Source: Lachnospiraceae bacterium (GTDB lineage: Bacteria > Bacillota > Clostridia > Lachnospirales > Lachnospiraceae). From it: a DNA stretch of 5,755 nt. Below the pieces are notes generated by a model. That model was not told where the DNA came from and ran no database searches. It worked only from the letters and a program-made list of their open reading frames with translations. The stretch lies in assembly GCA_022790905.1 (NCBI GenBank), contig JAAVYC010000207.1, forward strand, positions 1 through 5,755, in the 5' to 3' direction. This document shows, piece after piece, positions 1-5,057 of the stretch; position 1 is the first letter of the stretch; every line of letters begins with the position of its first letter. Made by a program: the position numbers and the translations under genes.

Positions 1-468
1 GATAATTGCATTTGTCAGAGCCGTTGTCACATCTTCTGACGTGTGCTGCACCCATTTTTTTGAAATTCTTCCTGTAATGGCAAAATCTTCTGTCATAATA
101 TGGCTATTGAGCCAACCAATGCAAATTCCCAAAAAGTGCTGAACCGATTCTATGGAGTAGTTCTGCTCTTCCAATTCTTCTTCGAGAGCGGGAAGCGTTT
201 TATCCCGCATATTGTCATGTAAGCGTTTGTGCATCGGGTATCCATCGTAATCAATGGATTTCATATAAGCCTCTTCCTGTGCAAAATGCTTTAAAGTGTA
301 ACTTTTTAAATATTTGATACCCTCTTTACAGGCGTGTTGCTGTTTTAATTCGTCCTCATTATTAAAAGAAACTAATTTTCCCACAATGGAGAAAAGTTTT
401 TGATGCGCTTTATCAATGACGTCCACACCAAGATTAAAGCGGTCATTCCATGGTATTGCTTTCATCAT
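1..468 (-). CDS. Bacteriohemerythrin, C-terminus cut by the window edge
   Basis: This is an O2-binding (or O2/NO-sensing) non-haem di-iron protein of the hemerythrin family, expected in the cytoplasm. The 156 visible codons contain the full ligand set with textbook spacing: His22, His61, Glu65 (in HFAQEE), His80, His84, His123 and Asp128 (in GWLNSHIMTED). The N-terminal IPWNDRFNLGVDVIDKAH is the usual family opening. The start is the first of two adjacent ATGs (466-468), because the GGAAGG core at 481-476 sits 7 nt upstream; the second ATG (463-465) is possible. An ATG at 471-473 is out of frame and meets TGA two codons later. Single-domain bacteriohemerythrins end soon after the last Asp ligand, but this frame stays open for 28 more residues to the edge. 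A C-terminal extension or second domain is therefore likely and not visible here. It is divergent from glf, with no functional link seen. The family call is very safe; the physiological role (oxygen scavenging, storage or sensing) is inference. Confidence 0.95.
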   Translation of the reverse strand, partial: MMKAIPWNDRFNLGVDVIDKAHQKLFSIVGKLVSFNNEDELKQQHACKEGIKYLKSYTLKHFAQEEAYMKSIDYDGYPMHKRLHDNMRDKTLPALEEELEEQNYSIESVQHFLGICIGWLNSHIMTEDFAITGRISKKWVQHTSEDVTTALTNAII

Positions 469-471
469 TTC

Positions 472-481
472 ATCACCTTCC
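472..481 (-). promoter_or_regulatory. Ribosome binding site of the hemerythrin gene
   Basis: On the minus strand this reads GGAAGGTGAT, with AGGTGAT contiguous to the 16S anti-Shine-Dalgarno complement. The GGAAGG core lies 7 nt from the ATG at 468 and 10 nt from the ATG at 465, which favours the first. Confidence 0.7.
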
Positions 482-505
482 TGTTTATGATATAAGTCTT
501 TCAAA

Positions 506-526
506 TGACAGTCAGCTTGGCTGCCA
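506..526. repeat. 21-bp imperfect inverted repeat in the hemerythrin leader (possible operator or RNA hairpin)
   Basis: The arms are TGACAGTCA (506-514) and TGGCTGCCA (518-526) around a 3-nt centre. Seven of nine positions are complementary as DNA. In the minus-strand RNA one of the two mismatches becomes a G-U wobble, leaving a single internal C-A mismatch. The repeat lies between the predicted hemerythrin -10 box and its ribosome binding site, starting about 20 nt downstream of the -10. It could be an operator for a dimeric repressor or a leader stem-loop. No regulator family was recognised from the sequence. Confidence 0.45.
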
Positions 527-544
527 TAATGTAATATCTTGAAT

Positions 545-573
545 ATTTTACCATATTATTATAGATTTCACAA
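545..573 (-). promoter_or_regulatory. Predicted sigma-A promoter of the hemerythrin gene (extended -10)
   Basis: On the minus strand, TTGTGA (573-568) is a 4/6 match to the -35 consensus. It is followed after exactly 17 bp by TAAAAT (550-545), preceded by TGG, which makes an extended -10 (TGnTAAAAT). The expected start near 537-540 gives a leader of about 70 nt. A second hexamer, TATAAT at 563-558, lies upstream but has no good -35 partner. Confidence 0.6.
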
Positions 574-595
574 CGAAGAAAAGTTCTTAAGTTTT

Positions 596-634
596 TTGAA
601 AAAAGGTGGAATATTTTTTTATTATGTGTATAAT
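596..634 (+). promoter_or_regulatory. Predicted sigma-A promoter of the glf operon
   Basis: TTGAAA (596-601) is followed after 18 bp by TATTAT (620-625). A perfect TATAAT (629-634) lies just downstream but is 27 bp from that -35, so either overlapping promoters are used or the second -10 works with a poor -35. A T6-G-A6 tract (592-604) overlaps the -35 region. The start is expected around 632-642, giving a short leader of about 30-40 nt before glf. Confidence 0.55.
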
Positions 635-669
635 GTACGGAAAGGACAGAGGAAGGTACGAGGAAAAAA

Positions 670-1830
670 ATGTACGACAGCATTGTAGTGGGAAGTGGAA
701 TTGCAGGCAGTACAGCTGCAAGAAAATTAGCGGAACATGGAAATAGAAAGGTTTTGGTCATAGAAAAGAGAAATCATGTCGGAGGAAATTGTTACGACTG
801 TTTGGATGAACATGGGATTATGATTCACAAATATGGTCCTCATATTTTTCATACGGGAATAAAAGAAGTCTATGATTTTTTGTCCAGGTTTACAACGTGG
901 ACTGAGTTTCGTCATGAAGTGGTGGCAAAGGTGGGAAAACAACTGCTTCCCGTTCCTTTTAATCTAAATACACTTTCTATGGTTTTTACAAAAGATGTCG
1001 CCAAAAAATTGGAAGAGAAGTTGATCGATATCTATGGATATGGAAATAAAGTGCCCATTATGGAACTTAGAAAAAATAAGGACGAGGAGGTTCGTTCCAT
1101 TGCCGAGTTTGTCTATGAAAATATCTTTCTAAAATATACGATGAAGCAATGGGGGCAGACTCCGGAGGAGATCAGTCCGGAAGTGACAGGAAGAGTACCG
1201 ATTTCCATATCTCATGATAATGGTTATTTTACGGATCCATATCAGGGAGTACCTGATGATGGCTTTTCAGCAATGTTTCACAGGATGTTGGACCATCCCA
1301 ATATCACTGTACTGCTTGGCACCGATGCAAAAAAGAGGTTGAAATTAGAAAAACAGCAGATTTTTTGGAATGGAACACTTTTTACGGGAGAAATTATTTA
1401 TACGGGGGCAGTTGATGAGTTATTTGATGTCTGTTTTGGCAGGCTTCCATACCGCTCTCTGGATTTTAAATTTGAACACTATGGAGAACCGTCTTATCAG
1501 GACCGAAGCGTTGTAAACTATACGGTCAGTGAGGATTTTACAAGGATTACAGAGTTTAAATTTTTGACAAGACAAAAGAAGACGAACGGTACGACCATTG
1601 TAAAAGAATATCCATTTGCATATGGTGCAAAGGAGGGAGAGATTCCTTACTATGCTATTTTAAACGATGAGAACCGTGCTCTTTATGAGAGGTACAGAGA
1701 ACTGGCGAATGCCTATCCGCAATTTTATCTTTTGGGAAGGCTAGCAGAGTATCAGTATTATAATATAGATGCGATGACGAAGAAAGCATTGGATTTAGCA
1801 GTAGATATCATAGAAGAAAAGAATCAATAG
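670..1830 (+). CDS. glf: UDP-galactopyranose mutase
   Basis: This cytoplasmic flavoenzyme interconverts UDP-galactopyranose and UDP-galactofuranose, using reduced FAD as the nucleophile, and so supplies galactofuranose for surface glycans. At 386 residues it has the normal prokaryotic length. The N-terminal Rossmann motif GSGIAG (8-13) and the following ENR-type segment EKRNHVGGNCYD (32-43) bind FAD. KYTMKQWG (155-162) carries the Tyr and uridine-stacking Trp (Tyr156, Trp161). Arg175 and Arg292 (in FTRITEF) match the two catalytic arginines that clamp the diphosphate (Klebsiella Arg174 and Arg280), and Tyr186 matches Tyr185. The C-terminal GRLAEYQYYNID (356-367) is the family signature, with Asn365 where the Klebsiella enzyme has Asp351. 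ATG is preceded by GAGGA at 660-664. It is the first gene of the unit and the stop overlaps the AGGAG of the next gene. Identification is very secure. Confidence 0.96.
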   Translation: MYDSIVVGSGIAGSTAARKLAEHGNRKVLVIEKRNHVGGNCYDCLDEHGIMIHKYGPHIFHTGIKEVYDFLSRFTTWTEFRHEVVAKVGKQLLPVPFNLNTLSMVFTKDVAKKLEEKLIDIYGYGNKVPIMELRKNKDEEVRSIAEFVYENIFLKYTMKQWGQTPEEISPEVTGRVPISISHDNGYFTDPYQGVPDDGFSAMFHRMLDHPNITVLLGTDAKKRLKLEKQQIFWNGTLFTGEIIYTGAVDELFDVCFGRLPYRSLDFKFEHYGEPSYQDRSVVNYTVSEDFTRITEFKFLTRQKKTNGTTIVKEYPFAYGAKEGEIPYYAILNDENRALYERYRELANAYPQFYLLGRLAEYQYYNIDAMTKKALDLAVDIIEEKNQ

Positions 1831-1843
1831 GAGCTGGAACAAA

Positions 1844-2860
1844 ATGAAATTATTGACAATAGCCATACCATGTTATAACTCACAGGATTATATGGAAAAA
1901 TGCATCGATTCATTGCTGCCAGGTGGAGAAGATGTAGAGATTTTGATTGTAGATGATGGATCGAAAGATATGACACCGGAGATCGCGGATTCCTATCAGA
2001 GAAAATATCCGAATATTGTGCGGGCGATACATCAAGAAAACGGCGGACATGGAGCGGCTGTTAATACAGGGATACAGAATGCACAGGGCGTCTTTTTTAA
2101 AGTTGTCGACAGTGACGACTGGGTCAATTTAGAGGCGTATCAAAAAATTTTGGAAAAACTCCGCGAGCTTGTGGGAGGGAGTGCACCGCTGGACATGTTT
2201 ATCAGCAATTTTGTCTATGAAAAAGAAGGGGCAAAACATAAAAAGATCATGAAATATACCACGGCGCTTCCAAAAGAAAAGATTTTTACATGGAAAGATG
2301 TCAGACATTTTTATAAGGGACAGTATATTTTGATGCATTCGGTTATTTATCGGACGCAGCTTTTAAAAGATTGCGGTTTGGAGCTGCCAAGGCATACATT
2401 TTATGTGGACAATCTCTTCGTCTATGTGCCGCTGCCATATGTAAAAAATATGTATTATCTGGATGTGGATTTTTATCGATATTTTATCGGAAGAGAGGAC
2501 CAGTCCGTAAATGAGACGGTTATGATAAAGAGAATTGATCAGCAAATCAAGGTCAATAAGCTCATGGTAGATGCCTATGAACTCTGGAAATTGCAGGATC
2601 GCAAACTGCGAAAATACATGTTTAATTACCTAGAAATTATTACGGTGGTGTCTACGGTAATGCTGATTCGTTCTGGCACAGATGAGAATCTTGAGAAAAA
2701 ACGTGAGCTCTGGAATTATATCAAACAAAAGGATCTGCGTCTCTTTCACAAACTGAGAAATGGAATTATGGGAAATACGATGAATCTTCCGGGAAGAGGG
2801 GGCAGAAGGATCTCGATTGCGGCTTATAAGATCTCGCAGAAGGTAATCGGATTTAATTAA
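1844..2860 (+). CDS. Family 2 glycosyltransferase (GT-A fold)
   Basis: This inverting glycosyltransferase is expected to transfer a sugar from a nucleotide-sugar donor to a growing glycan at the cytoplasmic face. In its 338 residues, the opening LTIAIPCYNSQDYMEKCIDSLL (residues 4-25) and VDDGSKD (36-42) form the nucleotide-binding half of the GT-A fold. NGGHGAAVNTGI (66-77) is the usual GT2 link segment. DSDDW (89-93) is the metal-binding DxD motif. YVDN (187-190) lies where the catalytic base is usually found; that assignment is inference. The C-terminal third is rich in Lys, Arg and aromatic residues and has no clear membrane span, so the enzyme is probably soluble or peripheral. AGGAG at 1829-1833, overlapping the glf stop codon, sits 10 nt before the ATG, so translation is probably coupled to glf. 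The glf neighbour suggests UDP-galactofuranose as a possible donor, but the sequence does not prove donor or acceptor. Confidence 0.9.
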   Translation: MKLLTIAIPCYNSQDYMEKCIDSLLPGGEDVEILIVDDGSKDMTPEIADSYQRKYPNIVRAIHQENGGHGAAVNTGIQNAQGVFFKVVDSDDWVNLEAYQKILEKLRELVGGSAPLDMFISNFVYEKEGAKHKKIMKYTTALPKEKIFTWKDVRHFYKGQYILMHSVIYRTQLLKDCGLELPRHTFYVDNLFVYVPLPYVKNMYYLDVDFYRYFIGREDQSVNETVMIKRIDQQIKVNKLMVDAYELWKLQDRKLRKYMFNYLEIITVVSTVMLIRSGTDENLEKKRELWNYIKQKDLRLFHKLRNGIMGNTMNLPGRGGRRISIAAYKISQKVIGFN

Positions 2861-2865
2861 AAATG

Positions 2866-2901
2866 TGTATTCAGATGCGGGGGTAATCAATTGTGAATAC
2901 A
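2866..2901 (+). repeat. 8-bp perfect inverted repeat spanning the MATE ribosome binding site and start codon
   Basis: TGTATTCA (2866-2873) and TGAATACA (2894-2901) are exact reverse complements separated by 20 nt. The loop contains the ribosome binding site GGGGGTAATC (2879-2888), and the downstream arm includes the last two bases of the GTG start codon. In RNA this would be an AU-rich stem with a large loop, so only modestly stable. It could modulate initiation or be a DNA operator, or it may be chance. Confidence 0.35.
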
Positions 2902-4296
2902 GAAAAGAAAGGTTTTTTGATAAGATTTTTCCGTGCGGAGAGTGGGCAGATGGATTTGCTTACCGGAAGTCTCTGGGATAAAGTTTTATTGTTTACGCTG
3001 CCGATTGTGGCTACCAATATATTGCAGCAGCTATTTAATACTGCCGATATTGCAGTTGTGGGTCAGGTTGTCGGGAATGCACCGCTTGCGGCGGTGGGCT
3101 GCAGTGGACCGATCGTGACATTGTTTATTACATTGTTTTCAGGCCTGGCGATCGGAGCGAATGCGGTGATCTCTAGACACATTGGCGCAGGAGATAAAGG
3201 AAAAGTTCGTGAAGCAGTCCATGTTTCTATGGCGATTGCCATAATCTTTGGACTGCTTGTTATGGTAGTTGGAGAAAGTATTACAAGACCTCTGCTGGAG
3301 ATTGTGGGTACACCTGCGAATGTCATGAATTTGGCGGTCAAATATCTGAGGATCTATTTTTTAGGAAGCGTGTTCCTGATGCTGTACAATTTTGAGGCTG
3401 CTATTCTTCGAGCCGGAGGGGATACTAGAAAACCTGTGCTGGTTTTGATCGTTACGGGAGCGGTCAATATTGTTCTTAATCTGTTTTTTGTCATCGTGTG
3501 TAGAATGAATGTAGAAGGCGTTGCATTGGCGACATTGATCTCCAATGTCCTCAGTGCGTTTATTTTGCTTAGAATTTTGACCCAGAGTGAAAATATACTG
3601 CAAATTAGACCAAAAAATATTCATCTCCAAAAAGATGTTGCAAAAGTAATTTTGCTGATTGGGATTCCAGCGGCAATCCAGGGAATGTTGTTTAATATAG
3701 CGAATATTGTGATCCAATCAGGTGTCAACAGTCTTGGCTCTGATGTAGTGGCAGGTTCTACGGTGGGATTTAATATAGAAATCTTTGTCTATTATATCGT
3801 GGCTGGATTTGGGCAAGCGAGTATCACGTTTAACAGTCAGAATCTAGGAGCGGGCAATCTAAAGCGCTGTGCGCAAGCTACCAGATGGTGCGTTGGATTG
3901 GGGTTTATTATGACGGTGATCGTTTCCTGTCTGATTATAGGTTTTCGAGAATTTTTAGCGGGATTTTTCACATCGGATGAAACGGTGATACGAATTGCAG
4001 TAATCCGTATCATGGTACTTGTCAGCTTTGAGATTTTTAACATGTTGAATGAGGTGATGTCAGGTACACTTCGAGGATTGGGATATTCTATTTTGCCTGC
4101 ATTTTTGAGTATCTTTTTTGTGTGCGGTGTACGGATTCTATGGCTGCTGTTTATTTTTCCTCTGAACAGAACGTTTGAGTGGTTGATAACGGTTTATCCT
4201 CTCAGCTGGATTTTTACGGATATCAGTTTAATCCTAGCGTATTTCCTGGTAAAAAAGAGGCTGTACACTCAAAGGATAAAAGAGATAGAGGTGTGA
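2893..4296 (+). CDS. MATE-family multidrug/cation-coupled exporter
   Basis: This polytopic inner-membrane transporter of the MATE (MOP superfamily) group is expected to export organic cations or other toxic small molecules in exchange for Na+ or H+. It has 467 residues, which fits 12 membrane helices. The first bundle opens with DLLTGSLWDKVLLFTLPIV (21-39) and LQQLFNTADIAVVGQVVG (44-61), the standard start of clostridial MATE proteins. Around residue 247 the second bundle repeats the pattern, with VILLIGIPAAIQGMLFNIAN and then VAGSTVG; this internal duplication is diagnostic. The GTG start at 2893 has a good site, GGGGGTAATC, 4 nt upstream of it. An in-frame ATG at 2950 (Met20) also has GGAG 9 nt upstream and would remove only a basic N-terminal tail. 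It lies 32 nt after the glycosyltransferase and overlaps or abuts the nitroreductase start. The substrate is unknown. A flippase role for a glycan intermediate was considered because of the glf/GT2 context, but the motifs are MATE, not Wzx. Confidence 0.92.
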   Translation: MNTEKKGFLIRFFRAESGQMDLLTGSLWDKVLLFTLPIVATNILQQLFNTADIAVVGQVVGNAPLAAVGCSGPIVTLFITLFSGLAIGANAVISRHIGAGDKGKVREAVHVSMAIAIIFGLLVMVVGESITRPLLEIVGTPANVMNLAVKYLRIYFLGSVFLMLYNFEAAILRAGGDTRKPVLVLIVTGAVNIVLNLFFVIVCRMNVEGVALATLISNVLSAFILLRILTQSENILQIRPKNIHLQKDVAKVILLIGIPAAIQGMLFNIANIVIQSGVNSLGSDVVAGSTVGFNIEIFVYYIVAGFGQASITFNSQNLGAGNLKRCAQATRWCVGLGFIMTVIVSCLIIGFREFLAGFFTSDETVIRIAVIRIMVLVSFEIFNMLNEVMSGTLRGLGYSILPAFLSIFFVCGVRILWLLFIFPLNRTFEWLITVYPLSWIFTDISLILAYFLVKKRLYTQRIKEIEV

Positions 4297-4311
4297 TGAT
4301 GGGAGAAAAGA
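4287..4311 (+). promoter_or_regulatory. Stop/start junction and ribosome binding sites deciding the nitroreductase start
   Basis: The MATE stop TGA (4294-4296) runs into two tandem ATGs (4296 and 4299), with a third in-frame ATG at 4311. AGAGGTG (4287-4293) serves 4296 or 4299 (GAGG is 7 nt from 4299), and GGGAG (4301-4305) is 5 nt before 4311. The TGATGATG arrangement is typical of translational coupling by a reinitiating ribosome. Confidence 0.6.
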
Positions 4312-5039
4312 TGAATGAGGTTTTAAAAGAGCTCTATGAGAGAAAGTCGGTTCGTGTATTTACGGAAAAGGAAATTTCAGCGGAGAAGAAAGAACATATT
4401 TTGAATGCGGCAATCCAGGCACCGTCTGCGGGATGTCAGCTTTTGTATACGATTCTTGATATTACAGATCAGAACAGAAAGGAAAAGCTAGCAGATCTCT
4501 GCGATCATCAGGCCTTTATAGCAAAAGCCAAGATGGTGCTTGTGTTTTGTGCGGATTGTCAAAAATGGCTTTCTTTTTATAAAGAAGCAGGATTGTCTCC
4601 CCGCAAACCAGGGAGGGGAGATTTGTTCTTAGCTGTTGAAGATGCCGTGATTGCAGCGCAAAATGCAGTGACGGCAGCGGAAAGTCTGGGGATTGGTTCC
4701 TGTTATATCGGCGATGTGATGGAAAATGCAGAGGAGATGAAAGTCCTTTTTGATCTTCCTTCATATGTATATCCCGCCTGCATGCTGGTTCTGGGATATC
4801 CGACAGAGCAGCAGAAAATGCGTAAAAAACCGGAGAGATTTCGTCTTTGTGATATTGTCTGTGAAAATACTTATCAAAAAAAAGAAGGTCAGGATATTCG
4901 TGCCATGTTCTCAGAAAGAACAGGCACTCAAAGTTACGAGAAATGGATGGAAGCTTTTTGGAAGAGAAAGTATGAATCCGATTTTGCCAATGAGATGAAT
5001 CGCTCTATAGAAGTGTATTTGAAGGATTACCAGTCGTAA
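4299..5039 (+). CDS. Nitroreductase-family FMN-dependent oxidoreductase
   Basis: This cytoplasmic flavoprotein of the nitroreductase superfamily is expected to bind FMN as a dimer and reduce nitroaromatics, quinones or another unknown acceptor with NAD(P)H. The chosen start gives 246 residues; the ATG at 4311 would give 242 and matches where relatives commonly begin (MNEVLKEL). Visible motifs are ERKSVRVF (14-21, FMN phosphate-binding arginine region), APSAGCQ (41-47, the loop that normally reads APxxGNQ), AQNAVTAAESLGIGSCYIGDV (120-140, the central helix and glycine-rich FMN segment) and LVLGYP (163-168). The C-terminal 50 residues form a charged, Trp-containing extension (WMEAFWKRKY), common in this clostridial subgroup as far as I recall. 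Cys46 replaces the usual Asn. A longer reading from 4179 exists but its first 40 residues overlap MATE and are not family-like. It is the last gene of the unit, translationally coupled to the MATE gene. Physiological substrate unknown. Confidence 0.9.
   Translation: MGEKMNEVLKELYERKSVRVFTEKEISAEKKEHILNAAIQAPSAGCQLLYTILDITDQNRKEKLADLCDHQAFIAKAKMVLVFCADCQKWLSFYKEAGLSPRKPGRGDLFLAVEDAVIAAQNAVTAAESLGIGSCYIGDVMENAEEMKVLFDLPSYVYPACMLVLGYPTEQQKMRKKPERFRLCDIVCENTYQKKEGQDIRAMFSERTGTQSYEKWMEAFWKRKYESDFANEMNRSIEVYLKDYQS
4596..4629 (+). repeat. Terminator-like hairpin inside the nitroreductase gene
   Basis: TCTCCCC (4596-4602) and GGGGAGA (4615-4621) are a perfect 7-bp inverted repeat with a 12-nt loop, followed at once by TTTGTTCTT. 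The shape resembles a weak intrinsic terminator, but it encodes part of a normal protein segment (SPRKPGRGDLF) and the T-run is interrupted, so its function is doubtful. Confidence 0.2.
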
Positions 5040-5057
5040 ACATAAATAGGATCTAGT

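Noticed and set aside
558..563. TATAAT on the minus strand as the main hemerythrin -10 box
   Set aside because: No acceptable -35 lies 16-18 bp upstream, whereas TAAAAT at 550-545 has a TGn extension and a 17-bp-spaced TTGTGA.
501..761. Minus-strand open frame of 86 codons across the divergent promoter region
   Set aside because: It overlaps the promoters and the start of glf, has no family resemblance, and the divergent promoter signals explain the region better.
3063..3717. Several minus-strand open frames of 60-118 codons inside the MATE gene
   Set aside because: They are antisense shadows of a well-conserved transporter gene, with no ribosome binding sites or recognisable domains.
2893..4296. 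MATE protein as a Wzx-type glycan flippase
   Set aside because: The glf/GT2 context invites it, but the N-terminal GSLWDKVLLFTLPI segment and the repeated bundle pattern are those of MATE exporters. No polymerase or initiating transferase is present.
4179..4298. Longer nitroreductase reading starting at ATG 4179
   Set aside because: It would overlap the MATE gene by over 100 nt, and the extra residues look like MATE read in another frame. The tandem ATGs at the MATE stop have ribosome binding sites and fit the family N-terminus.
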